DNA from: Nostoc punctiforme NIES-2108
GTDB taxonomy: Bacteria; Cyanobacteriota; Cyanobacteriia; Cyanobacteriales; Nostocaceae
Assembly (NCBI GenBank): GCA_003326195.1
Contig: LXQE01000152.1
Location: 710-58,379 of the forward strand
DNA: 57,670 nt
Direction: 5' to 3'
This document shows positions 34,020 to 43,800 of this stretch, piece by piece; the first letter of the stretch is position 1; every line of letters starts with the position of its first letter. The position numbers were made by a program, and so were the translations under genes. A model generated the notes under the pieces. It ran no database searches, was not told the DNA's origin, and saw nothing but the letters and a program-made list of their open reading frames with translations.

Positions 34020-35915
34020 ATGACTTCCGCAGAAAGAGATCCCAAATTTGAAAGTCTACTAATTTATCTCAGACAAAGCCGAGGATTTGATTTTACAGGC
34101 TATAAGCGCTCGACTTTAATACGTCGGGTATGCAAGCGAATGCAGTCGTTGAATATAGAAAACTTTGAAGATTATCAAGACTATCTAGAAGTTTATCCAG
34201 ATGAATTCAATGATCTTTTCAACACTATTCTAATTAACGTTACCGCTTTTTTTCGAGATTCATCAGCTTGGGAATATATAGCAGATCAAATACTGCCTAA
34301 TCTGATTAAAAATAAAAAAAGTTCTGACCAAATCCGCATCTGGAGCGCTGGCTGTGCTTCTGGGGAAGAAGCTTATACCCTGGCAATGTTGATGGCTCAA
34401 ATATTGGGAGCAGAGGAATTTCGCCAACGAGTGAAAATTTACGCCACAGATGTAGATGAAGATACTCTCAACCAGGCTCGACAAGCCGTGTATTCAGCAA
34501 AAGATGTCCAAGCAGTACCAGATGAACTGCGGCAGAAATACTTTGAGATTGTCGGAAATCGCTATGTCTTCCGCCAAGATTTGCGCCGCTCAGTGATTTT
34601 TGGTCGCCACGATTTGCTTCAGGATGCGCCCATTTCACGCTTAGATTTATTAGTCAGCCGCAATACATTAATGTATTTTAATTCTGAGACGCAAGGGCGG
34701 ATTCTGTCCCGGTTTCATTTTGCACTCAATGATAATGGCTATCTGTTTTTGGGAAAAGCAGAGATGCTATTGATGCATTCTAATCTGTTTACGCCACTTG
34801 ACTTGAAAAACCGAATATTTACTAAAGTATCGACGGTGAATTTACGCGATCGCCTCTTAGTTATGGCAAATTCAGTAGATGACGAATCTAGCAGCCGTTT
34901 GTCTCGAAACCTCCGGCTGCGAGAGATGGGTTTTGACACAGCCCCAATCGCCCAAATAATCATTGATATCAATGGCACTCTGATAATGGTGAACGAACAG
35001 GCGCGGACTTTGTTCGCCCTTTCCCCCAAAGATTTAGCTCGTCCCTTCCAGGATCTAGAACTTTCCTATCGACCAGTTGAATTGCGATCGCTAATTGAAC
35101 GGGCTTATACTGAACGCCGTCCTGTAAGCCTAACCAACGTAGAGCGCTATTTGTCTAATACAGAAACCCAATATCTGGATGTGCAAATTACGCCTTTACA
35201 AGAAACAGACACCAGTTTTTTAGGTGTCAGTATCTCCTTTCATGATGTCACCCGTTATATTCAACTTCAAGATGCCCTGCAACGTTCACAACAAGAATTA
35301 GAAACTACCAACGAAGAACTCCAATCTACTAATGAAGAATTAGAAACTACCAACGAAGAACTCCAATCTACTAATGAAGAATTAGAAACTACCAACGAAG
35401 AACTCCAATCTACTAATGAAGAATTGGAGACAATGAATGAAGAACTTCAATCTACTAATGAAGAATTGCAGACAATTAATAACGAACTAAGCGAGCGCAC
35501 CACAGAACTTAATCGCACAAACATTTTCATTGTCTCTATTCTCAAGAGTTTGCAAACTGGAATAGTGGTAATTGACAGTAGCTTTAATATCTCTATTTGG
35601 AATTACATGGTCGAAGATTTATGGGGATTGCGGACTGATGAAGTTCTCGGAAAGTCACTCTTCAGCCTAGATATTGGGCTACCCGTCGAGCAGTTGCGAT
35701 CGCCTATTCGCGAATCCCTATCTGGGAAAAAGCAGTTTCAAGAAATGCTCCTCGATGCTACCAATCGTCGGGGTAGGCAAATAAAATGTTATCTGGCAAT
35801 TACTCCCCTACTTGGCATTGAAATGCAAGGAGCAGTTTTGATGATGGTAGATGTAGAGAGAGTCAATAGTATGATTTCTACTCAAGAAATGGAGGAACGG
35901 CGGCAGCAGAAATAA
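34020..35915 (+). CDS. CheR-type methyltransferase with PAS domains and coiled coil
   Basis: This 631-aa protein has an N-terminal CheR all-alpha region and SAM-binding domain (residues ~1-275), with IWSAGCASGEEAYTLAM as motif I, and LLVSRNTLMYF. Then come a PAS domain (~305-415), a long coiled coil made of ELETTNEELQSTNE repeats (~426-500), and a second PAS (~510-620). CheR methylates chemoreceptor glutamates; CheR-PAS proteins of this type usually carry an N-terminal CheB domain as well, which is absent here. A hybrid histidine kinase follows 180 bases downstream. It likely senses small ligands or redox state. Confidence 0.88.
   Translation: MTSAERDPKFESLLIYLRQSRGFDFTGYKRSTLIRRVCKRMQSLNIENFEDYQDYLEVYPDEFNDLFNTILINVTAFFRDSSAWEYIADQILPNLIKNKKSSDQIRIWSAGCASGEEAYTLAMLMAQILGAEEFRQRVKIYATDVDEDTLNQARQAVYSAKDVQAVPDELRQKYFEIVGNRYVFRQDLRRSVIFGRHDLLQDAPISRLDLLVSRNTLMYFNSETQGRILSRFHFALNDNGYLFLGKAEMLLMHSNLFTPLDLKNRIFTKVSTVNLRDRLLVMANSVDDESSSRLSRNLRLREMGFDTAPIAQIIIDINGTLIMVNEQARTLFALSPKDLARPFQDLELSYRPVELRSLIERAYTERRPVSLTNVERYLSNTETQYLDVQITPLQETDTSFLGVSISFHDVTRYIQLQDALQRSQQELETTNEELQSTNEELETTNEELQSTNEELETTNEELQSTNEELETMNEELQSTNEELQTINNELSERTTELNRTNIFIVSILKSLQTGIVVIDSSFNISIWNYMVEDLWGLRTDEVLGKSLFSLDIGLPVEQLRSPIRESLSGKKQFQEMLLDATNRRGRQIKCYLAITPLLGIEMQGAVLMMVDVERVNSMISTQEMEERRQQK
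35295..35462 (+). repeat. 42-bp tandem repeat encoding coiled-coil heptads
   Basis: Three successive 42-base units (35295-35336, 35337-35378, 35379-35420) are identical; a fourth (35421-35462) has several changes. Each encodes ELETTNEELQSTNE, exactly two heptads, so copy number can vary without breaking the frame or the coiled-coil phase. Confidence 0.95.
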
Positions 35916-36095
35916 AAATTAAAAATTAAAAATAGGGATTTAAACTCTGGCTGTAGCAAGATTCACCAGGATAACTGATGCTATATGATAAAAATACTTA
36001 TTTGAGATGTATTATATTAAACTATTGTTCCCTATAGTCGCTTTACTGAAGCAGAGGTCAGTTTTCCTTCTGCGTTTCTTGATAAAAGCAATTAT

Positions 36096-38195
36096 ATGAG
36101 AAGACTACAAATGACTAAGGAAAATTTTCAACAAGCGATTGTCGAGGCGCATCAACGACTAGAAAACCTTTTGCAGCTTGCAACTCTAGCGGCAGAGAAA
36201 TCTATAGAGCAGGATGATCCGGCCGAGCTTTTGCAACAAGCAATTACCGAAGTATCTATTTCTCTGGAAGAGTTACAGCAACAAAATGAGGAACTTATCG
36301 TTACACGCCATTTGGTAGAAGCAGAACGTCAACGTTATTACGATTTATTTAACTTTGCCCCAGATGGTTATTTGCTTACAGATGCGACTGGAATTATTCA
36401 GGAAGCTAACTATGCTGCGGCTAAGTTATTGAATGTGCGTCAGTCTTACCTAATTGGTAAACCAATGGCTGTGTTTGTGCATCAGACAAAACGGCAGAAA
36501 TTTCGTCAAATCATGCTGGAATTGCAACAGCATGGGCAAATCCGCAGAGAAGAGTCACGGTTTTTTCATGAAGAAGGAATTACAGACTTTCCGGCAGAAC
36601 TAACTGCGATCGCAGTGAAAGATAGTAATAGTCAGAGTAAAATAGGAAACTTGCGCTGGCTATTCAGAGACATTAGCGAACGCCACCAGCAAGAACAGAA
36701 AATTCGTGAACAAGCTGCCTTACTAGACATCACAACAGATGCAATTATCGTAGAGGATTTGCACAACCAAATCTTATTTTGGAACCAAGGCGCAGAGAAG
36801 ATGTATGGCTGGCAAGTTCAGGAAGCTCAAGGAAAGAACGCCTGGGAACTTTTATTAAAAAAAACCTCACCTCTACTATCAGCGGCTCAGAAAACTGTGA
36901 TCGAGGGTGGAACATGGCAGGGAGAGTTACATAAATTCACAAAAGATGGTAAAGAACTAATCATTGCCAGCCGCTGGACATTGATGTTCGATGCTGTAGG
37001 CTTGCCGAAATCAATCCTAATTATTGACACCGATATCACCGAGAAAAAACAACTCGAAACTCACCTATTGCATAGTCAACGTTTAGAAAGCTTAGGCACT
37101 CTCGCCAGCGGTATTGCTCATGACCTCAACAATATTCTGACTCCAATCATGGGAATTGCTCATCTGCTACCCCTAAAATATCCCCATCTTGATGACAGTT
37201 CGCTGCAAATGCTGAAGATACTAGAAAGCAATGCCAAACGGGGCGGTGATTTGGTGAGGCAAATTTTGTTATTTACTCGTGGTTCTGAAAAAAAATTCAC
37301 AATCGTATTAGTATCGCAATTGATTGAAGACATCAAACAGATAGTCCAACAGACATTCCCCAAATTCATCGACATCAACACAGACATAGCGCCAGATATC
37401 GGGATGGTTGTCGGAGACAGTACTGAACTGCATCAGGTGTTAATGAACCTAGTAGTCAATGCTCGTGATGCCATGCCCAATGGTGGTAAACTCTGTATTT
37501 CTGCCACCAAGCTATTCATCGATGAAAACTATGCCAGGATGCACATAGGGGCAACAGTTAATTCCTACGTGAAGATTACAGTTACTGATACTGGAGTTGG
37601 CATTGACTCAGAAATTATCAATCGGATTTTTGATCCCTTTTTCACCACCAAAGAAGTGGGTAAGGGTACGGGACTGGGTTTATCTATCTTGATGGGCATC
37701 GTCAAAAGCCACGGCGGTTTTGTGGAAGTAGCCAGCGAGGTAGGAATTGGGACTAAATTCCAAATATATCTGCCAAGCAAGGAAGGCAGGATTTCTCAAA
37801 TAATAGATGAGATAGAACTGCCAAGAGGTCAGGGAGAATTGATTTTAGTTGTTGATGATGAATTAGCCATCACTCAGATCGGTAAAGCCACACTGGAAAT
37901 CCATAACTACAAGGTATTGACTGCCCAAAATGGGATTGAGGCCATTGCCCTGTACACCGAGCATCAAGATAAAATTAGGCTAGTGCTGATAGATATAATG
38001 ATGCCGTCAATGGGTGGAGAAACAGTCATCAGCACCTTGCAAACCATCAACCCAGAAGTGCAAATTATTGCGATGAGTGGATTAGCTAGCTCTGAGGCAT
38101 TAGTCCAAAGTATGGGTATTGCTATCCAAGGCTTTTTAGCGAAACCCTTCACCCCCAAACAATTATTGAATCTTGTCCAAAGAATATTCCGTTAA
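36096..38195 (+). CDS. PAS-containing hybrid histidine kinase
   Basis: This 699-aa protein has, in order: an N-terminal coiled coil (~10-80), PAS (~80-195), PAS (~205-320), a HisKA dimerisation domain with phospho-accepting H342 in SGIAHDLNN, HATPase_c with the N-box NLVVNARDAM and G-boxes TDTGVGID and GKGTGLGLS, and a C-terminal receiver domain with D587/D588, phospho-accepting D633 in LIDIMMPSMGG and the conserved Lys in FLAKPFTP. No membrane helix is seen, so it is a soluble sensor. A second ATG at 36111 could also start it. It probably works with the CheR-PAS protein upstream. Confidence 0.93.
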   Translation: MRRLQMTKENFQQAIVEAHQRLENLLQLATLAAEKSIEQDDPAELLQQAITEVSISLEELQQQNEELIVTRHLVEAERQRYYDLFNFAPDGYLLTDATGIIQEANYAAAKLLNVRQSYLIGKPMAVFVHQTKRQKFRQIMLELQQHGQIRREESRFFHEEGITDFPAELTAIAVKDSNSQSKIGNLRWLFRDISERHQQEQKIREQAALLDITTDAIIVEDLHNQILFWNQGAEKMYGWQVQEAQGKNAWELLLKKTSPLLSAAQKTVIEGGTWQGELHKFTKDGKELIIASRWTLMFDAVGLPKSILIIDTDITEKKQLETHLLHSQRLESLGTLASGIAHDLNNILTPIMGIAHLLPLKYPHLDDSSLQMLKILESNAKRGGDLVRQILLFTRGSEKKFTIVLVSQLIEDIKQIVQQTFPKFIDINTDIAPDIGMVVGDSTELHQVLMNLVVNARDAMPNGGKLCISATKLFIDENYARMHIGATVNSYVKITVTDTGVGIDSEIINRIFDPFFTTKEVGKGTGLGLSILMGIVKSHGGFVEVASEVGIGTKFQIYLPSKEGRISQIIDEIELPRGQGELILVVDDELAITQIGKATLEIHNYKVLTAQNGIEAIALYTEHQDKIRLVLIDIMMPSMGGETVISTLQTINPEVQIIAMSGLASSEALVQSMGIAIQGFLAKPFTPKQLLNLVQRIFR

Positions 38196-38249
38196 AATCA
38201 GTTTGCTACGATACTCAGCCAAATTTAAATTCTGGAGTTTTGTGACTCT

Positions 38250-38846
38250 GTGCTTACTCAGTTATCGACTATCAATGCCTTGAAACAGCCCACTAGTTAT
38301 GCTTGGGTTGAACAAGCGATCGCTAATTTAGATATCATCTTACTCGACCACTCCCACTGTGAACGCAAAGCAGCAGGCGTGGCCTTGAACATGATGTTTC
38401 GCTACCCTTCCAATACTAAAATGGTACGGGAGCTAACTGCGATCGCCCGCGAAGAACTAGAACACTTTGAGTTAGTTAACCAATGGTTAGAACGCCGGAA
38501 TATTCCCCTGGCTCCCCTACCACCGCCTCCATACGGCGCGGGTTTAAAATCTCAAGTACGCCCCAAAGAACCTGAGCGATTTCTGGATTCCTTGCTAGTT
38601 ACTGGTTTAATCGAAGCTCGCTCTCACGAACGCTTGGGACTATTAGCTGCTCATTGTCCAGAGCCAGAGTTAGCAAAATTTTATCGTGGGCTAATGGCAT
38701 CCGAAGCGCGTCACTACGGTATATATTGGGTTTTAGCTGCTACTTATTTCGACAAAGAAATTGTCATGCAACGGCTTGATGAATTAGCAATTGTCGAAAG
38801 CGAGTTGCTGGCGACTTTGCACCCAGAACCTAGAATTCACAGTTAG
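38250..38846 (+). CDS. miaE: tRNA-(ms2io6A)-hydroxylase
   Basis: This 198-aa diiron protein hydroxylates 2-methylthio-N6-isopentenyladenosine at position 37 of tRNA. Ferritin-like helices carry the iron ligands: the LLDHSHCERKAAG segment, REELEHFE (E-xx-H), IEARSHERLG and SEARHYG (E-xx-H). Length fits MiaE. The chosen start is GTG at 38250; no ATG precedes the first conserved segment. It is followed by a VOC-family gene after 18 bases and cobL, so the three may be co-transcribed. Confidence 0.9.
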   Translation: MLTQLSTINALKQPTSYAWVEQAIANLDIILLDHSHCERKAAGVALNMMFRYPSNTKMVRELTAIAREELEHFELVNQWLERRNIPLAPLPPPPYGAGLKSQVRPKEPERFLDSLLVTGLIEARSHERLGLLAAHCPEPELAKFYRGLMASEARHYGIYWVLAATYFDKEIVMQRLDELAIVESELLATLHPEPRIHS

Positions 38847-38864
38847 TAGACTAACCCAACAGAT

Positions 38865-39269
38865 ATGAAGCTTCAGCTAACACACCTGAGACTGCTTGTC
38901 TCCAACTACAAAGATTCTTTTCTGTTCTATCGGGATCTGCTGAAATTTGATGTCGATTGGGGCGATGAAGATAGCGGATATGCTGAGTTTAATACCGGAT
39001 ATCTCAAGCTGGGTTTACTTAAACAAGAATTAATGGCTGAAGTAGTCCCCAGAATCGAACAACCTTCATACATTGTCAATCGAGATAAAGTTGTTCTGAT
39101 TTTGGCAGTCGATAACGTGGATGAGGTCTATGAGCAAGTAAAGGATCAAAATGCGCTAGTTGTGACTCAACCACAAGATCGCCCAAACTGGGGAATCCGC
39201 ACAGCTCATTTGCGCGATCCTGATGGCAATCTGATCGAAATCTACAATAATCTAGGAATTGTGACTTAA
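38865..39269 (+). CDS. VOC (glyoxalase/bleomycin resistance) family protein
   Basis: This 134-aa protein has two beta-alpha-beta-beta-beta modules. It begins LTHLRLLVSNYKDSFLFYRD with a candidate metal-binding His and ends with RDPDGNLIEIYNN, the diagnostic VOC C-terminal motif with its Glu ligand. The family includes glyoxalases, dioxygenases and binding proteins, so the reaction is not predictable. It starts 18 bases after miaE. Confidence 0.88.
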   Translation: MKLQLTHLRLLVSNYKDSFLFYRDLLKFDVDWGDEDSGYAEFNTGYLKLGLLKQELMAEVVPRIEQPSYIVNRDKVVLILAVDNVDEVYEQVKDQNALVVTQPQDRPNWGIRTAHLRDPDGNLIEIYNNLGIVT

Positions 39270-39315
39270 AAGTTCGCTGTCAACAAGGTTATGAAGTAAT
39301 TAATCATGAATTAGC

Positions 39316-40527
39316 ATGATACAGAAATGGCTTTCTATTGTTGGCATTGGGGAAGATGGATTAGAGGGGTTAAGCGCGATCGCTCGTTCTCTAATCGATC
39401 GAGCTAAAGTAATTGTCGGAGGCGATCGCCATTTATCGATGCTTCCTCCAGATGACCAACGTGAGAAACTCGTCTGGACATCTCCCATTAGTGCTTCAGT
39501 AGAGGAAATTATCCAACGCCGGGGTCAGTCAATCTGCGTACTCGCAAGCGGCGATCCGATGTGTTACGGCATTGGTGTCACCTTGATGCGGCGAATTCCC
39601 ATCTCTGAAATGACAATTATTCCTGCACCTTCAGCCTTCAGCCTCGCCTGTGCCAGGGTGGGATGGTCTTTAACTGAGGTGGAAACCTTGAGTTTGAATG
39701 GTCGTCCATCCTCCCTACTCCAGTCTTACATTTATCCGGGAGCGCGACTGTTGATTTTGAGTGAGGGCAAAGACACACCAGCGCTCGTTGCTCAAATTTT
39801 GACAAATCGCGGCTATAGTGGCAGTAAAATCACTGTATTGGAGCGTATGGGCGGCACTAATGAAAGAATTGTGGAAGGTATGGCTGCATCCTGGAATGAA
39901 ACTGAAGTTGCAGTGTTGAATGCGATCGCAGTTAATTGTATTGCTGATGCTGGGGTTATCCCATTACCAAGATTACCAGGATTACCAGATAACGCCTACC
40001 ACCACGATGGACAGTTAACGAAGCGTGAAGTTAGGGCAATCACCCTAGCAGCTTTAGCACCCACACCGGGAGAATTATTGTGGGATGTGGGCGCGGGTTG
40101 TGGCTCAATTTCAATTGAATGGATGCGGAGTCATCCTCGGTGTCGAGCGATCGCGATCGAACAAAATTCCTCTAGACTACTATATATTGCTGACAACGCT
40201 GCCACTCTCGGTACTCCAAATCTGCAAATCATTGAAGGTAAAGCGCCCCATACTCTGAAAGATTTGCCAGCACCAGATGCAATTTTTATTGGTGGTGGGG
40301 TGACAGCAACAGGACTTTTTGATATTTGCTGGGAAGCACTGCGGCCGGGTGGACGTTTAGTAGCAAATGTTGTCACGGTAGAGGGTGAGCAAACTTTATT
40401 TCAATGGCATGAACGAGTCGGTGGCAATTTAACTCGTATTGCCATTCAGCGGGCGGAACCTATTGGTAAATTTTTAGGTTGGCGAGCAATGGCGGCTGTG
40501 ACGCAATGGGTAGTAGTGAAGTCTTAA
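39316..40527 (+). CDS. cobL: Precorrin-6Y C5,15-methyltransferase (CbiE-CbiT fusion, CobL)
   Basis: This 403-aa bifunctional cobalamin enzyme methylates C5 and C15 of precorrin-6Y and decarboxylates the acetate side chain. The N-terminal CbiE-type half (~1-205) has SIVGIGEDGLEGLS, AKVIVGGDRHL, VLASGDPMCYGIG and PAPSAFSLACARVGW. The C-terminal CbiT-type half (~215-403) has the class I SAM motif LLWDVGAGCGSISIEW and IFIGGGVTAT. The fused length is usual. It is 46 bases after the VOC gene. No other cob genes are in the window. Confidence 0.95.
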   Translation: MIQKWLSIVGIGEDGLEGLSAIARSLIDRAKVIVGGDRHLSMLPPDDQREKLVWTSPISASVEEIIQRRGQSICVLASGDPMCYGIGVTLMRRIPISEMTIIPAPSAFSLACARVGWSLTEVETLSLNGRPSSLLQSYIYPGARLLILSEGKDTPALVAQILTNRGYSGSKITVLERMGGTNERIVEGMAASWNETEVAVLNAIAVNCIADAGVIPLPRLPGLPDNAYHHDGQLTKREVRAITLAALAPTPGELLWDVGAGCGSISIEWMRSHPRCRAIAIEQNSSRLLYIADNAATLGTPNLQIIEGKAPHTLKDLPAPDAIFIGGGVTATGLFDICWEALRPGGRLVANVVTVEGEQTLFQWHERVGGNLTRIAIQRAEPIGKFLGWRAMAAVTQWVVVKS

Positions 40528-40859
40528 AAATTGAATAGTTAAAGTTATAAGTGCGTAGACGCTTCGTCTTGTCGCAGACATCACTTTGGTAATTTTGTTA
40601 TAACTTACGTAAATTCTTGCCTTGTTATACGCGGTATAGTTCGTAAAATGTATTTTGCTAAGAGCATGAATAATTGCAAGTATATTCTCTAGCTCTACAT
40701 ACAGCAAAATAAATATCCGCTATACCTAAAATCTGCTGTTAGTTGGTGATTAAGAGACTTAATTTTTACTATATCACAAAATCGCCCTGTTCACTGATAG
40801 CAGTAACTATCTCCTGGGTATACTAAACAATAGAAAGAAAATTATCATAACTAGATACA
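40528..40859. other. Intergenic region with an imperfect inverted repeat
   Basis: 332 bases. A degenerate palindromic repeat (GCGTAGACGCTTCG at ~40553) is followed by the inverted repeat listed at 40633-40726; otherwise AT-rich DNA, presumably with the promoter of the large kinase. Confidence 0.45.
40633..40726. repeat. Imperfect inverted repeat, MITE-like
   Basis: GGTATAG (40633-40639) with CTATACC (40720-40726) and TATTTTGCT (40651-40659) with AGCAAAATA (40703-40711) pair in the same register with a short internal loop between the stems. Confidence 0.5.
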
Positions 40860-43800
40860 ATGTTAATAGAATCAGACAAACTATTTCTTATACTTGGCTA
40901 TCGCATTATTAAGCAATTGTATTCAGGTAAAAAAACCTTAGTTTATCGAGCTATAAGAGAAAAAGATCAGCAATTAGTTATTTTAAAATTGATGCGTAGT
41001 GCCGAGCCTAGTTTTGCTGAAATTAATCAGTTTCATAATCAATATGCTATTACCAAAAATATTGAAATTCCAGGCATAGTCAAACCAATAAGCCTAGAAA
41101 AACATGACAATAGATATATTATAGTAATGAAAGATTATGGAAGTATAGCCCTTAATCTCTGGCAGCAAGAAGAGAATAAAAAAGGAAATAATTCTGTTTC
41201 ATTGAGCGAGTTTTTAAATATTGCCATTGAAATTAGTGCAACTTTGGAACAGCTACATCACCATCGCATCATTCACAAAGATATTAAACCTGCTAATATT
41301 TTGATTCATCCGATAACAGGTAAAACTAGGATCATCGACTTTAGTATTGCTACTCTATTACCAAAAGAAATTCAATTTCTCACAAATCCTAACGTCCTAG
41401 AAGGTACTCTAGCTTATATTTCCCCTGAACAAACAGGACGCATGAATCGAGGTATAGACTACCGTACTGACTTTTATTCCTTGGGTGTTACCTTCTTTGA
41501 ACTCCTAACAGGACAGTTACCCTTCAGTACAACTGACCCGATGGAGTTAGTCTACTCTCACATTGCCAAAGAACCGCCAAAAGCTAGCTATATCAACTCC
41601 AATATTCCCACAATTTTATCTGATATTATCAGCAAGCTGATGGCAAAAAATGCCGAAGACCGATATCAAAGTGCTCATGGACTTAGGTATGACTTGGAGA
41701 GATGCCAAAACCAATGGACAGAGAAACAAAATATTACAGTCTTTGAATTAGGTAGTCGGGATATCTCAAATCATTTTGCCATCCCTGAAAAACTTTATGG
41801 TCGTCAAAGAGAGATTGAAATTCTACTCGCTACTTTTGACCGGGTAACAAAGGGAAGCACGGAAATGATTTTAGTCTCTGGTTACTCAGGGATTGGTAAA
41901 ACGGCTGTGGTAAACGAAGTCCAAAAACCTATTGCTAGACAGCGTAGTTACTTCATCAAAGGAAAATTTGACCAATTCCAACGTGATATCCCCTTGTCAG
42001 GATTGGTGCAAGCTTTGCGGGATTTAATTGAGCAAATCCTATCCGAAACAGATGCCCAAATTCAACAGTGGAAAACCAAAATCTTATCGGCATTGAGTAC
42101 GCAATCTCAGGTAATCATTAATGTAATTCCTGAACTTGAAATAATTATTGGCAAACAACCTGCATCTGCGGAACTTACTGGTAGCGCTGCTCAAAATCGC
42201 TTCAATTTATTATTCCAGAGATTTATCCAAGTATTCTCTACTAAAGATCATCCTCTAGTCATCTTTCTAGATGATTTGCAATGGGCAGATACGGCTTCCT
42301 TGAAGTTTATTCAATTATTAATGGATGGAACTTCTTCTCGGTTTGCTAAGGATACAGAGAATCTATCTGAAAAGAAAAGTAGTTTACTACTAATTGGTGC
42401 TTATAGAGATAATGAAGTTTCAAATCTACATCCGCTACATTTAACACTACAAGAAATTGTCAATACAGGAGGAATAATTAATACAATTAAACTCTTACCT
42501 TTAAGTCAGATTGATTTAAATCATCTAATTTCTGATACGCTGCGTTGTTCAGAAACAATTGCTATATCTCTGACTCAAATGGTATTTCTAAAAACTAAAG
42601 GAAATCCCTTCTTTGCATCTCAATTTCTCAAGTTATTATATGATGATGGATTAATTGAATTAAATTTTGATGCTGGTCATTGGAAGTACGATATTACCAA
42701 AATTCAAACTTTATCTCTTACAGATGATGTAGTAGAGTTTATGGGTATACAAATAGAAAAATTGCCCCAAAATGTACAAAATGTATTGAAAATAGCTGCT
42801 TGTATTGGTAATGAATTTGACTTAAAAACATTATCACTTGTTAATGAAAAATCTGTAATAGATACTGCATCTGATTTATGGCAAGCATTACTTGAAGGAT
42901 TGATTATTCCTCAGAAAGATGGTTATAATTTGGCACTAGAAAATGATAGAAACCTTCTCAGCTTTTCGACTAGAGAATCAGAAAATTTCTCAACAAATAA
43001 TTCCCAACTAACCAGATATAAATTCGTACATGACAGAGTTCAGCAAGCAGCTTATTCTCTAATTTTCAAAGACCAAATCAAGCAAATGCACTTAAGAATC
43101 GGGCTACTTCTCTTGAAGAATACCCCAGTTGCTGAACGGGAAGAAAATATTTTTGAGCTTGTCAATCATTTCAATATTGCAGCTGAATTTATCAGCCATC
43201 AAGCTAAACGTTATGAGTTAGCTGAAATGAATCTAATTGCTGGACGTAAAGCTTTAGTATCAACAGCTTATTCATCGGCACTTAAGTATTTAACTACTGG
43301 AATTGAGCTACTAGCAGATGATAGTTGGGAAACTAAATATAATATCACCTTAGCTTTGTATAATACAGCAGCAGAAGCAGCATATCTCAGTGGTGACTTT
43401 GAATATACAGAAAAATGTGCCCAGGTTGTGTTGGTGAAAGCGAAAACTCCACTAGATCGAGTCAAAGCTTATGAAGTTGAAATACAGTCTTATGGTGCAC
43501 AAGGAAAAGAACTGGAAGCTGTCCATATTGCAAAAACATTTTTGAAAATTTTGGGAGTAGAGTTTCCTACAAATCCCAGCCAATCAGATATTCAGTTAGC
43601 AATAGAGGCAACATCTGCAAAATTGGTTAATAGATCGATTCAAGACTTAATTGAACTGCCGGAAATTACAGAAGCGCAACCACTGATAATCATGCGTATT
43701 CTATCAAGTACAATTGGTCTTGCTTATACAGTTGCACCAGAATTATTACTGTTTATTATTCTGAAACAGATCAATTTATCAATCAAATATGGTAATTCTC

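Noticed and set aside
41330..41365. DFS instead of DFG in the Hstk kinase domain as evidence of a pseudokinase
   Set aside because: The lysine and HKDIKPAN loop are intact and DFS is frequent in this family as far as I recall.
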